From positions 19,758,315-19,822,314 of the forward strand of contig NC_085866.1 of assembly GCF_034702125.1 (NCBI RefSeq): a DNA stretch of 64,000 bases. Direction: 5' to 3'. Under the pieces are notes generated by a model. That model was not told where the DNA came from, made no database searches, and saw only the letters and a list, made by a program, of their open reading frames with translations. The stretch comes from Engraulis encrasicolus. Taxonomy: Eukaryota; Chordata; Actinopteri; Clupeiformes; Engraulidae. Below are positions 17,028-29,852 of the stretch, piece by piece; position 1 is the stretch's first letter; every line of letters starts with the position of its first letter. The position numbers and the translations under genes were made by a program.

Positions 17028-18008
17028 GTTTAAAGACGATTTCTACGGAGATGTTAACAACAGAAAAAGGTATGTCGGATAGTCTTTCTCTACACTCTGG
17101 ATCGTCAAGAGGATCCAGATCATCCATATCAGCCGCTGTTTAATGCACGCGCTAGAGCACAAGCAGCCAAAGCTCGCGCTGCTTTCGCTGAGGAGGAGAT
17201 GGCCATAAAAGTCGATAAGGCTAAACTTGAAGCTAAACTAGAAGCACTGAATCTAGCAAAAGATGCGGCCGCAGCCGAAGCCGAAGCGCTGGAAGCGGCA
17301 GAATTTGAAATATATGAGCCGGCGTCAGAACCACACGCCAGCCAAGATCAACACAGGGGGAAAGTATCAGAACAGCGCGTCGAAGTTCACTACCCAGGAA
17401 AGCCATTATCTGAGTGTTCGGATGAGCGCACAAGAGACTATGTCAACTTGTCAACACCCAACCCAGTCAATGCGCAGTCTGCACGTCAGCCCACATCACA
17501 CTTCGGACATTATGAACACCCAATCCGTCTTAACTCACCGCAGCAGCTCCCGATACCAATCAAAAATGCACATTATCAACCACAAACGCCGTATTCTAGC
17601 CATGCGATGTCATCAATGATTGACAGAGAAAAGCCTCACTACCAACAGCAGTATGGCATTCACCCCGCTATGCCCACTACTCATGGACAACACCCATATA
17701 GTTTTAGTCAACAACACAGCCTTCAGCCCACGACGCCCATGCCAATCAGCAGTGAACTGCACAATTAGGCCTATCATCAGCACCAACATAGCCTTCAACC
17801 AGCTACTCCAGAACATCAGTACTCGTCTGCACCATCACGCTCACCTGATGAACTGTTTAACATGGCTAGATATTTAGCGCGCAGGGACATTGTCAGCACT
17901 GGCCTAAAAGAATTTGATGATAGCCCAGAGACATACAGGGCGTGGAGATCCTCCTTCTTTAACGCCATCAACGATCTTAACCTGTCAGCGAGTGAGGAGT
18001 TGGACTTA

Positions 18009-19440
18009 CACTGTGTGCAGAATTATTAGGCAAACATGTTTTTGACCATATTGTCCATTTTATGCGTTTTTTCCACCACCAACCTTTATGAACATGAAAA
18101 CCTATTGGATTTAAGCATTCCAGAACATGCATATGTGTATAATAAGATGGGGTGTGATCAAAGGAGCCCAACACCCAATATCCGGTGTGCATAATTATTA
18201 GGCAACTTTGCTTTCTTCTGGGAAAATGGGCCACAAAATAGATCTAACAAACTCTGAAAAGTCTATGAACAATTTTTAAGTCTTCCAGAGGGATGTGGCT
18301 CTCTTGAAATTGGCAAGACGTTGGTCACGTTAGCACAGAAGTATCAAATGCACCGTTACAAAGTCATCAGTCTCACATGAAATGTCACTGCCAAAAATTG
18401 AGAGGAATTTAAGGTGAAACTACAAGAAAAGTATTACCCTGCAGTGCTATCATATTCCAGAATGCAAACTTACATCAGGTGTCCAGAAGAATAGATTGTT
18501 GAGCACACAGAGACATAGCAAAGGTAAGAAGGGATGACACCAGACAACCATTTAACAAGTTAATTAAGTCAAGACTGGGTCAAGAAATACCCTAGGACAG
18601 AGTTTTCAAAGGTATTATGGACTGGTGAAAGTGACTATTGACAGACAGGGTGGATGAGCCCATAGCTGGATCTGTGAGGGAAAAGTTTGCAACTTTCAAG
18701 AAGACAATGGTATTTATGCAGTATTCTGCTGGCATTTGAGTAGAACTCAGGAACTCATCTGAGTGTGCACATTACCGATCTAGCCATGGGATCATCGATC
18801 TGGTCCATTATCAATCACTTTCACAAGCTCATAAAACTATTGACAAAATTGTCTAAAGACCTTTCTTAACCCAGTCTAGACTTACGTTTCTTGCTTAGCG
18901 GTCTTCAGGTTTCAACCTGTTTTACCTTGGTCATGTCTCTGAGTGCTGAATACAATGTTCTTCTGGACACTCGATGTAGGTTTCAGTTCTGGAATATAAC
19001 AGCACTGCAGGGTAATAATTTTGTGGTAGTTTGACCTTCAATTCTTCTCAATCCGGCAGTTACTTTGTGAGCACAATGCATGTGACACTGATGGCTTCGT
19101 AACGGTGCATTAGATGGAGATGACCAATATCTGGGCAATTTCAAGACAGCCACATCCCTCTGGAAGACTTCAAAATTGTTTATAGACTTTTCAGAGTTTG
19201 TTAGATCTCTTTTGTGGCCTATTTTCCCAGAGGAAAACAAAGTTGCCTAATAATTATGCACACCTGATATAGGGTACTGGGCTCCTTCGATCACGCCATC
19301 TCTTAATATACAAATATGCATGACCTGGAATGCTGAAATCCAATAGGTGTTCATGTCCATAGAGGTTGGTGGCGGAAAATATGCATATTATGGACAATAT
19401 GGTCAAAAAACATGCTTGCCTAATGATTCTGCACACAGTG
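18009..19440. mobile_element. Palindromic TA-flanked Tc1/mariner-type element, 1.43 kb
   Basis: The ends CACTGTGTGCAGAATTATTA and the complement of CACTGTGTGCAGAATCATTA are flanked by TA (18007-18008 and 19441-19442). The two halves are imperfect inverted copies over several hundred bases. An inner copy of the terminal motif (GTGTGCATAATTATTAGGCA) lies near 18183 and its partner near 19240-19265. No transposase frame. Confidence 0.85.
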
Positions 19441-20125
19441 TAATGACTAAATGGTTAGGCAGAGAATCATCCAGCTATGTCAGAAGGCTCAGGGCCGTCC
19501 ACATAGGCAATCCCCATGCAGCACTTCAGATGGTGTGGGAGCGGCTTAATGAAGTCTACTGCTCACCTGAGGCCATCGAACTGTCTCTCCTCACCAGGTT
19601 AGACAACTTCCCCAAAATCTCCAGTGGCGAGTACACTAAACTGCGGGATTTGGGCGATCTTCTCATGGAGCTGCTCTCTGCAAAAGAAGATGGATACTTA
19701 CCCGGTCTAACAGTACTAGACACAGCACGTGGCATCAACCCCATTGTAGCAAAACTACCATTCGGACTACAAGAAAAGTGGATCTACCAAGGCTCTAAAT
19801 TTAAATCAGCGCATAATGTTACGTACCCTCCATTCTACTTTTTTGTTGATTTTGTCTGTTACAATGCCAAAATAAGAAACGACCCATGCTTTGCTCAGTT
19901 TAACACCATCACCAATGAACAACAAGATGACAGTCACACACAAAAGGCAAAAAGCAAAATGGCTGTCATGGTACACAAAACTCACATTGACTCTGATGCC
20001 AACCATGAAGCTGAAAGCAGTTTGCAACTGATTGACATTTCCAAGCACTGTCCTATACATGACAAGCCGCACCCCCTTTCCAAGTGCAGAGGCTTCAGAC
20101 TGAAAACACTCCAGGAAAGAAAGGC

Positions 20126-22378
20126 CAGTGTTGGGTAAGTTACTTTTTAAAAGTAGTTAGTTACTTTACTTTAGTTACTGCGTTCAATTGTAACTGAATT
20201 ACTTTACTTATTACTAAATTGAAAAAGTAACTTGTTACTTATTACTTTACTTTACTTTTTCGCGGGAAAAGGGATTTTAACCAGCACACCTCATAATAGC
20301 CTACACCTGCTTCCCAAGGTTGTGGGCCGGCTATGTAAATGGCCTAATATTTTAATCTGTGCAAACTGTAGGCCTACCTCAATGGAATCCCTCATATAGG
20401 CCTATTGTCATCCTCATAGGCTATCTAAAATGCATTTCATGGTTGCCCTGTAGGCCTGTTAATAAAAGACAATATTCTATTCTATGGCGTAATGTTAGAC
20501 TAGATTCAAATGTATTGACACTTTTATAGTCATGTCAGCATTAAAATTACTTTGGTCTCACAGAATAAAACCAGAATGAGTAAGGTGAGGTGGCCATACC
20601 AAACAGAAATATTGTAGGTAGGACCACAGACATCATATATGAAGACTAGATACGTCATCGCGTATTTCAAGCACGTCCGCACAGGTCGGCCATATTAGAG
20701 CAGCCTAAACTCTCCACAGACCCTCCGTTACAGCTGAAGTAAAGTGAAGAGTTGAAACGTTGGGATACTTAAAAATGTATTCTGTTGCTTCGCTGAAATA
20801 TTGACACGTGTTTATAAATGGTAGGGCTCCTTAAAACTTAAGTGTAGACTGGGGTAAAACGCCCAGGAGAGTAATAGGCCTATGCTTCCCACTTAACCTA
20901 TTTGTCCAAAAAAGTAGGCCTAGACCTACAGCTAATACACATTTTAATCATCGCTGTGCATTACGTTAACGGCATGGATATATTCATTGCATCAAATTAT
21001 AGACGACAGAGATGACGTACTGGAAGAGAGATGTAGCCTACAGCGCAACAAGTTAATTCTATCTGGATGGCTTTAGTGTCACGACTCATTTTGAACACAA
21101 GGTGGAGCTGACGAAACCAGTGAACGTTTATTTGTTATTTTACTGAAAATATAAAAGATTACTTTGTGCATTTGTTTATGGGGTCTATTTAATTACCTGA
21201 ATAAGCCTACTGAATTATATTATACATGATTTTAGACCTATGAACATTATAATATAATGTAATATAATATAATAATAATGTGAATATGCATCACTATGCA
21301 GTATCAACATATACTTTCGTTTGGAATTTTTTATACTGTGTAAAAAACCAACCCTTTCGAAAATCGAAATAAATTTGAGGGAATTATTACCATCTGAAGA
21401 GTATACAACACCAAAAACTCACTGCAACTGGTTGAGCCAGCAGGCTGCTATAACATGGCCGCCATGCGCGGACGTTCGGCTTGCATGACGGGAACGCGGA
21501 CGACGCATCTAGTCTTCATATATGATGTCTGTGGGTAGGACACTCTGTAAACATCCTCTCCTAGATGTTGCAGCTTAGGCTACTCCAAAGCCTTTCAGTT
21601 TCCTACGCATTGCATTGCATGCATCAACATTAGTATTAAAGATTCTGCCGAATGCAGAATCCGTTCGTGCTGGAAGACGGTTTGATCAGGCACATTTGAA
21701 AAGCCTGAAGAACGTGGTGACCTCAACGCCATGGTGTTGCTTGCGCTGTTGTTCTCACGTTATTATTTCCAATGACTCGCGCTGGCTGCTGCTGCTGTTT
21801 GCCGTGTAGCCTATTTAACTATCATCAGTGAGCACAAAATAGGCTATGGCATTTGCGATATGGGGTACAGCTGTTTTAGAATGCATTTGCGTAACGATGA
21901 ACTCGGAATGACTATAGATTTAACTGCGCAGCGAATCACTTTCACTTTCACTCTATGGCGTAAATCAAAAAGTTAGAAAACAATGATGGTGGAAGCCCAA
22001 GTATTGTAGTATAGGTTAACCACATTACAGCGCAATGGGCTCATCAAAGTCCCAGTGAAAGACCTTGCATGCACGAGGAAGGAACAGCAGTCTGCGTGCG
22101 CGCGCTCTCACACACCCACTTCCGAGAGCTCGAGAAGGGCTGGGGAAAACAGCCCAGACAGAGCTCTTCGCGCATCTAGAACTACTAATAGGCTAACAGC
22201 AGACATTAAGATGATTCCAAGGTTGAAATTTATAACGAGTAACGACCGTTACGGCAGCGCAGTAACTGTAATTAAATTACTGAAATTTGAAGAGTAATGC
22301 GTTACGTTCCTACGTTAGTACCAAAAGTAATTAAATTACGTAACGACGTTACTTAGTAACGCGTTACCCCCAACACTG
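20126..22378. mobile_element. hAT element, non-autonomous
   Basis: The ends CAGTGTTGGG... / ...CCCAACACTG carry subterminal TTACTTT/GTAACG-type repeats, flanked by the exact 8-bp duplication AGAAAGGC (20118-20125 and 22379-22386). It is inserted in BEL gag and carries another hAT at 20625-21533. About 1.3 kb is its own sequence. No transposase. Confidence 0.93.
20625..21533. mobile_element. hAT-like element, 909 bp, nested in hAT
   Basis: Perfect 27-base inverted ends beginning CACAGACATCATATATGAAG, flanked by the exact duplication GGTAGGAC (20617-20624 and 21534-21541). No coding sequence. Confidence 0.92.
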
Positions 22379-23007
22379 AGAAAGGCCTATTTAAGAGAGC
22401 AAGGCATATGCTTTAGGTGCTGCGCTTCGGATTCCCATCTAGCAAAAGAGTGCAGAGCTGTCTTGATGTGTGTTGAATGTGAAAGCAATAACCATGTCAG
22501 TGCTCTGCATCCAGGTCCACCCCCATGGTCAACAGTACGCTTTGAGGTGGCTGAAACAGACGGCGGGGAGGGAGAGGAACGAGCACAACCATCTGAAGTG
22601 GCTGGAGAGGTAGGCCGTGGAAACACACACAAGCCAGTGGTGAACTGCACAAAGACTATAGTGTTAGAAAATGGACACTCTTCACCACTAACTCCTTGCT
22701 CCAGCCACATACCACACCAGCAGGGGCCTCAGCCTGGTAGAGGACATCAAGGGCTCCAAAGACAGAATGCCCAGCGACAGACACCATCGCAGCAGCAGCA
22801 GCACTCACAGCAAGTGCAACAAGGACATGGTCACCAAAAACAGCACCCCACTCTTCCATGGCAACAGTGCCACCAACCAGTTCCTCCAGTGCAGCAGCAG
22901 TCACAACAAACGCACCAAAGACATCGTCAGCAGCAACAGCACCCTGTTCCTCCATGCCAACCGCATCAGCATCCCACAGCACCTACATGCCCCAACGTCA
23001 GCAGATC

Positions 23008-23175
23008 CTCACCAGCAGCAACCAGCTTTTCAACAGCATCACCAGCAGCAACCAGCTTCTCAACAACATCACCAGCAGCAACCAGCTTCTCAACAGCATC
23101 ACCAGCAGCAACCAGCTTCTCAACAGCATCACCAGCAGCTACCAGCTTCCCCACATCATCCAGCTCCTCCACAGC
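23008..23175 (+). repeat. 30-bp coding minisatellite in BEL gag tail
   Basis: About five tandem copies of a 30-bp unit (ACCAGCAGCAACCAGCTTCT plus CAACAGCATC). As 30 is a multiple of three it stays in frame. In the gag frame it gives SPAATSFSTA repeats; another frame reads QQPASQQHHQ. Confidence 0.9.
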
Positions 23176-26042
23176 ATCACCAACAGCATCCCGTCCAGCA
23201 GCAATAGCAGTCATCGTACCACCCACAGCACCCCTGCATGCCATGGGACATGGGCTTGCCTCACAGGGCCAGCCATCGCCCTACTCCCAAATCTCTCCTC
23301 TGCAGCAGTATCAGCCTCCCTGTCAACGCTTAACCCAGCCGTCCCAGGTCATCCAAGAACTCGTCAAGCTGCCAGCCCACTGATCTTCGCCTCTCATGTC
23401 AGCCCCACTCTCTTCAAGACACCCACAATCTGGCTTCCTACAGTCAGCATGGCCAGGTTGGCTTACAACAGACAGCAGTCTTCCCCTCAGCACCCCTTCC
23501 AGCAGCAGGCGGCTCACCTGTTTCTCAGGTCGAAACTGTCACGCCGCCCAAAGTAGAGCTGAGACAACAAAGAGGGACCGGTGTCCACCTGTGTTGGAGA
23601 CCACCTAGCTGAAAAGCTTCTACGTATCCTTTTTATTTAGTTAATGTTGGTGTGGCATTATTATAATGCCAGGCGGGGAGTGTTCTGTTCCCCAAAGACC
23701 TTGCAGGTTTGAGATCAACCCTGTACTTAGCAGGCTACTCTATTCATCTCGTGTTCTGTACCTTTAAATGCCCGTGCCCCACTGGGCATTTGTTTAGGGT
23801 TGCCCTGGCAACCGACCTGTCAAAATCAGTTAATACTCACCGTAAACAACTTACCTCCTCCAGTGATTTCCTTCCTGTTATTTCTAATACTCCTAAAGTA
23901 ATTACCGTCTGTAAGTAATAATCTTAAATTCGTATTTCTTATTCCTCTGATTAACCTAACTTGTGATTTAACTGTTTATTTAAATATCATACACTTTCCT
24001 TGATCTCTTACCTATACCTCCGGTAGGCCTAATCTTCCCTCCCGTAATCGTCCCTTCTTCTCAAGATACAGCAGATCGTTAGGTTATGGCTATAACCCTC
24101 GGTTCTTTGATAACAGAGTGAGGTGTTTCACTATGGGATACGCTTGGGCGTGACCATCTATGGAAGCTCCAATGACATTACGTCTGTCAAAGACAGACAG
24201 TCGACTTAGTCGGGCTCCGCCCGCTTGGGGTGTCTACCCCCGTCGACACGCTGAGTCCAGCATTCTTAACGGTTTCTTCCCCACCTAACAACTAGTGCAA
24301 GGAGGGAAAAATAGGTGAAACACCTCACTCTGTTATCAAAGAACCGAGGGTTATAGCCATAACCTAACGTTCTTTTTCTAACTTCGCTCGGTGTTTCACT
24401 ATGGGAGATATAGCCCACTCCCGGAATGCACGCTATGTAAAGCCCTTATTACAGTAGCATCGGTCAGAATGTATAGATCGCTGCTGGGGAGTCAGAACCT
24501 AGTACAGCGTGAGATAAGTGTCGGCCAGATACCTCTAGCTCATGAAAGCGGGCGAACGTGTACCCTGGGGCCCTGTTCGCTACATTGCACAGGCCTACCA
24601 TTGGTAACCCCGTGGACAGTGCCCTGGAAGTGGCCATTCCTGTTAATGCATAAGCTCTTAGGTCCCTAAGGGACCGGCGAGACATTATTCTGATAGGCAG
24701 CCGCTGTAGCCTTCACAATCCAATGAGACAACCCCTGACGTGGCAGTGGTAGTCCTTTATGGTGTGTGGCCTAAGCCACAAAAAGCTAAACTCTGCTAAG
24801 TTCTGTATGTAGTCACAGAGCTTTAACAGGACACACATAGTTGAGCTCCTGACCCTCCTCTGAGTGAGGGGGCAGGGTGCGGGGCATCCAGGTCCTTTCT
24901 CCGACATCTAAAGAAAGTCCTGCTCTGGGCACAAATCTGTAATGGGGAGAAGACGCACCTTCTTCAAATCAGAGTCAGATTGTAAACCAAGAGGGCCTCA
25001 CAAGGAAGGCTTTTAGTTCACTCACTCATTTCATGGTGGTTAATGCTGTATTAGAACAGTCTTGACAAGCTAAACTTCAAACCAGTGATTTGGTGGGGTG
25101 AGCGTGTAGCTCAACTTAACCAGAACTAAGTCTCCAAGGGGTACTACCCTGCTGGCTTGTACCCAAAACTTAAGTGGCTGGCTGAAAATGCAGCAAGGTA
25201 AACTTTCCTATTGGGAAAGGCTTTAGCCCTGTGTATGAAATCCCGTAGGAAGCTAAGAAGCTGAACAACAGGGCGTTAGGGAGAAGTGTCTCCGTGTGCC
25301 CCATACCTTGAACACACGCCATTTATGACCAAGTATGAAGTGTGTATGCTGCTGTCGCCCCTGGTACAGTCTCGGTGACTGCTGGGAGAGGGCGACTGCG
25401 TCTGAATTCTACCTCTCACAGAATGAGCCTACCGGACCAGCCTGTCTAGGTGTGAATTATAAATATTGCTTCTTGTCTGAGAGGATCTCTCAGTAGAGGT
25501 GGGGCCCCTGAGGGCCCTCTGAACAACCTTACACAATCGTGACCCCATGTTAGGGTGACATAATTGGGCCAACAAAATCAGTAGCAGGCTCTGTTCCCTG
25601 ACTCTGACCAGTGTGGGGGTTATTATGCTTATTGGTGTGAATGCATAGAGCAGGGTGTTTTGCCCTTAGCAATTTAGTGCATCTTTTATGCCAAGGAGGA
25701 ATAGAGGGCACTGTGTTTCCTTACAGGGTGTAGAGCAAAAACCTGCACCAACCCCTGCCCCACACAAGCCGATGTTTGAGAGTAGAGAGGATGTTCCCCT
25801 TGGCCCTGTTCTGCAGACTTAACAGAAACTGTGACCCAATAGTTTCCTCAACCACCTACATCGTTTTGGAAATGTTTCAGGGCCCAGAACACTTAATGTC
25901 TATGGTCGCCCTGGACGTGCGATGGTGAAGCCACTGCATGAACAACGTGGCCAGTAAGCTTTACTGTAAAAGCCCTTCATCATAGAGAGACACCTCTCGC
26001 TACCTTAATAGCGGATGCCGTTACACCAACTGTAGTCTAGAC

Positions 26043-26354
26043 CAGTGGTTCCCAACCTATGGGTCGGGACCCAACTTATGGGTCGCCAAAGATCCACAGG
26101 GGGTCGCGGAGCCCTCTTGATTTTAAGGGGTTTCATTTGAAATATATATAGCCCATGTTGAATATATGACAAAGCATTTAACTAACAAATGCATAGAAGC
26201 AGCAAATTGTAAGTGGTACATTAAACATTTATTCTATATATGACCAAAGACGAATTTAGGAATAAAATAAAACAGAGGGCATCTTGTGACGCTGTCACCA
26301 AAGCTTCCAATACTAAAAACATGGGTCCCTTAAGAAAAAGGTTGGGAAACACTG
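26043..26354. mobile_element. hAT MITE, 312 bp
   Basis: The ends CAGTGGTTCCCAACC / GGTTGGGAAACACTG with the exact duplication GTCTAGAC (26035-26042 and 26355-26362). This terminus is typical of hAT-Charlie-like MITEs. Confidence 0.93.
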
Positions 26355-27189
26355 GTCTAGACCTTGTCTGACTACTACTAACGGTGACTTGTTGAACCCA
26401 AATTCACTCGATGCTTTAGCGCCGTCCTGGAATCTAATGCTGACTCCTTTGAGAGGGAGCAATAGGGGAAATTGTCTTAATTACAGTATTCTGATCCCAA
26501 AGCCTGTCAGAGGGGCTAACGCCGTCCTCAATCGCCGGTTGAGGCAGCGAGATGCTGTAGGCTATGTTTTGCCGTGGCGGCGAAACTCATAATACACATT
26601 CTGATTTCAGACAGGCTACAGCCTTGTGATAAGATCATCTGCTGTAACTCTTGTGACAACCCCAAAATCGAGACGATGATATGATTGACAAAGCACCTTG
26701 TTGTCAGATGTATGCGATTGTGGCATACCTGTTTTTATAAGACGGTCTGTAAAATGCGCTTTCCAGCTGAGATCGCGCAGTATGTTGAACAGAGCCCATT
26801 GACGGCTCCTTAGAGTAGAAAAGAAGGGATCTCTTCGTTCGTAACTCGAGAACTCAGTCTACTGACATTAAATTAGTGTTCCACTGAACCTAGGTGGTTT
26901 TGTGATCAACAGAAGTTCTTTATCCACTTACCGTGGAATAAAGTAGTGTTGCGTTTGTGTACTGTACGTCATGGATGAGCAGGACCTGTCGCTCTTATAT
27001 GACGTTAGTCACGTTACCCACGCAGCCGTGACGTGACGCACACTAGTAGCGTCACCGGAGAGATCTCTGCTATGTCTCCGCTGCCAATAAAGGGGAAATG
27101 ATGCACCCTGGTGGTGTTATGACAGTGGTGCACCCCTTTTTTATTTATGTATTTATTTCATTTTGAGAGAGAGATTTCTGGTGTCAGTA

Positions 27190-28060
27190 CATTGTACTTG
27201 TACACCTCGTGTGTGACTTCTCAATAACAACTCCGTCCTTGGCCCAAGGCCTGGATGGGGATGGCATTCTTTATTTATTTTAAAGCACACTGGTCTGTTG
27301 AGGCTACCCCTAGGCTGCAAGGGGAGCCACTTTTGTGTTACCAAATCTGCCCCTCGTCTGGGTGCGAGGGGTATTTGTTCCCTTAACACTGCCGAGACAA
27401 CTGTGATAGTATCCCCTGTGTGCATGATGTTAACACTTTCACCCTTGGCCCCTGCCTGGATGTAAATGATAATTGTTTACTGAGCAGTTTAGTCTGGTGA
27501 GACAGAGGCTACTGCTTTGCATTACTTGTGTAAGTTGTGTAGTAACAATTTCGCCCTTGGCTCTTGCCCAGATGTGAATGACCCTTGTTTACTGAACACT
27601 TTAGTCTGGTGAGATGCGAAGTGTGCATGTTTATAACATGTTAACATTATGTGTTTAGACAATTCGCACTAGGCCCCTATCTAGATGTGAATGACCCTTG
27701 TTTACTGAACACCTTAGTCCGGTGAGATGCAATGTGTGCATGTTAATAATAAAATTCGCCCTTGGCCTTGCCTTGGTGCGAATGACCATAGTCTACTTAA
27801 CACCTTAGTGAGATGAGACCGCTCTCACGCATTATGTGCATCTTATGTGTTGACCAAATCGTCCCTGGCCCTTGCCAGGAAGATAAAGATCTTTGTATAC
27901 TGAACACTTTGGTATACTGAACAGTTTGGTGAAATTACCCCTTTGTGTAGCATTGGGTGTTTATTTTGTATCAACAGATTCGCCTTTGGCCCAAGGCCTA
28001 GGTGCGAATAATGTATGTTCACTGGACACTGAGAATGGGGGTGATATGTGCTTGGTGACA
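27190..28060. repeat. Diverged tandem array, unit about 100-130 bp
   Basis: Seven or eight diverged copies sharing 'ttcgcccttggccc', 'gaatgacccttgtttactga', and 'acactttagtctggtgagat'. It lies inside the 6.1-kb element and is non-coding. Confidence 0.75.
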
Positions 28061-29309
28061 CTTTGTCTGCAGTTTCAGATTTTGAACACCTGTAAGACAT
28101 AACCTTTTCTCCATCTTCCTCTCCGCTGTGGGCGAGGACGTGGGAACAAGTGAGCCTGGGCTGTCAGGTCCGCCACTGGGTCCTGTAGGCCGTTTGGACA
28201 GTTTGGGCCTCTGTTCTGGGTTGAAGCACCTTGAGCTTCTGACCGTTCTAGCCCTTAGGGTGCAGGCTATGGCCTCTCTCTCCATAGGATGACTACCTTG
28301 GCAGTGTTGACCTGTCTGGGAGGTTAGGGCCTGGGGGCGGCTTGTGTGTCAGGCTCGCCCGGAGAGCATCATCCTTCTGCCTGCCGAGACCTTGTCTCCC
28401 TCATCTTCACCAGCACAGCGCCGGGCCCTTGGTGCAGCGTGTAGATGATGCCTGAGTGTCTGTTTTTGCCGTGTCCGTCTGGATCTGGTGACAGCATCAG
28501 AGAGAGCAATCGGACCGGCTCGCCCACCTATCAGTCTCTCTTGCAGGGGAGAGCGATGTTGGACATAGTCGACACAGCCCGTCGGTTAGGGGACATTTGG
28601 AATACTTGTGAGGCTTCCAGTGACAGGGGGCCATCTCTCAGACAGGCCAGGACTGCTGGGAGGGGTGGCCAGGTTGGACTTGAGGAGGGAGGGGGGTTGG
28701 GGGGCAGTGTTGCTGGTCCCTTTCCTTGTCTCCTGCATCCTGAGCAGAGGGCCGCCGAGTCAGCATGGTCACTGGGGGGCCTTGATTACTGCAGGATAGG
28801 TCGCCCACCCTGTTGGGGTCGAGGGGGCAGCGACATGATGTCCCTGATATTGTGCTTTATGCTTGGGTATCCTCCTGCTCCCTGTGAGAGGGGGTAGCCT
28901 AAGCTGGGGTCGTCCTCGGGTGGCATGGTATCCACAGAGTCTGACTTGTGCATGGGGGCTGTTAGTGACGATCACCACCTTCAGCCTCCGCTCCCGAATT
29001 CCCTCTGGTATTGTCCACGCAGTGGTGCAGGCATGGCGGCCTGCAACCGTTGCATGTGCATGGTGCAGGTATGGCGGCCTGCAACCGTTGCATGTGCGTG
29101 GTAGGGTTCCATGCAGACCTGGGATTCTCCGCCCGCCATGGTGGGCTGAGTGACGCCGGCACGGGAGGCAACGGGCTCTTCGCTCTTTGTTTTCACTCTT
29201 CCCTATGGCGGGGGAAATGCCTGAAACATCTTTCAGAATAAAAGAGAGAGGAGAGTAGTGTTACTCGAAGAACTCGTCATAACAAGTGATTACTTCAGTT
29301 AACACCAGT

Positions 29310-29852
29310 GTTAGCAGATTAGCCGCACGTGCGGGGTAGCTACAGATCGAAGCTAGCAACTTGTTTCCCGCCGAGTGGGTTTACATGCGGTGGGTTACCA
29401 ACAGAAAACAGATTAAAATAGTCAAACAGAGTAGCGAGTGAGGCGTTCTCGCTCCCTGTTGTAAGGTGTAGCTTACCATTAATAAGTTATCACCGGCACC
29501 CGAGTGCTGGGTGGAGGTAGAGGTAGCTAAATCAGGCTAAGCTGAAGTTAGGTAGCTAGGTGGGTTAGGTAGCCCGCCATGCTAAACTTGTAGCTACAGA
29601 TCGAAGCTAGCAACTTGTTTCCCGCCGAGTGGGTTTACATGCGGTGGGTTACAAACAGAAAACAGATGAAAATAGTCAAACAGAGTAGCGAGTAAGGCGT
29701 TCTCGCTCCCTGTTGTACGGTGTAGCTTACCATTAATAAGTTATCACCGGCACCCGAGTGCTCGGTGGAGGTAGAGGTAGCTAAATCAGGCTAAGCTGAA
29801 GTTAGGTAGCTAGGTGGGTTAGGTAGCCCGCCATGCTAAACTTGAAGTTCGC
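29310..29852 (+). repeat. Tandem duplication of about 250 bp
   Basis: The segment starting 'tagctacagatcgaagctag' (29337) is repeated almost exactly from 29590, through 'ttaggtagcccgccatgcta' at both ends. It is part of the 6.1-kb element. Confidence 0.9.

Larger units (their letters stand above)
17072..23383 (+). pseudogene. BEL/Pao gag (frameshift, stop and two transposon insertions)
   Basis: The start is at 17072 (MSDSLSLHSGSSRGSRSS). A one-base shift near 17138 and an in-frame TAG at 17766 break it. The frame otherwise continues through an Ala/Glu-rich coiled-coil-like segment (17199 onward), the BEL gag core (ETYRAWRSSFFNAINDLNLS up to 18006; KWLGRESSSYVRRLRAVHIG from about 19448) and, after 22387, zinc knuckles CFRCCASDSHLAKEC and CVECESNNHVSALH. 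A Gln/His- then Ser/Thr/Ala-rich tail ends at 23383. The TA element (18009-19440) and the hAT (20126-22378) interrupt it. Removing each insert plus one target copy restores the frame, so both landed in a then-open gag. Confidence 0.82.

Noticed and set aside
22767..23556. Two further overlapping open frames over the gag tail (Gln/His-rich and Ser/Asn-rich)
   Set aside because: The frame containing the zinc knuckles runs through to 23383; the others are repeat-driven shadows.
24391..24669. Open frame in the 6.1-kb element
   Set aside because: It overlaps an inverted terminal segment and has no protein similarity that I recognise.
28445..28897. 150-codon open frame in the 6.1-kb inverted-repeat element
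   Set aside because: GC-rich, with no recognisable domain and no transposase motif; most likely chance.
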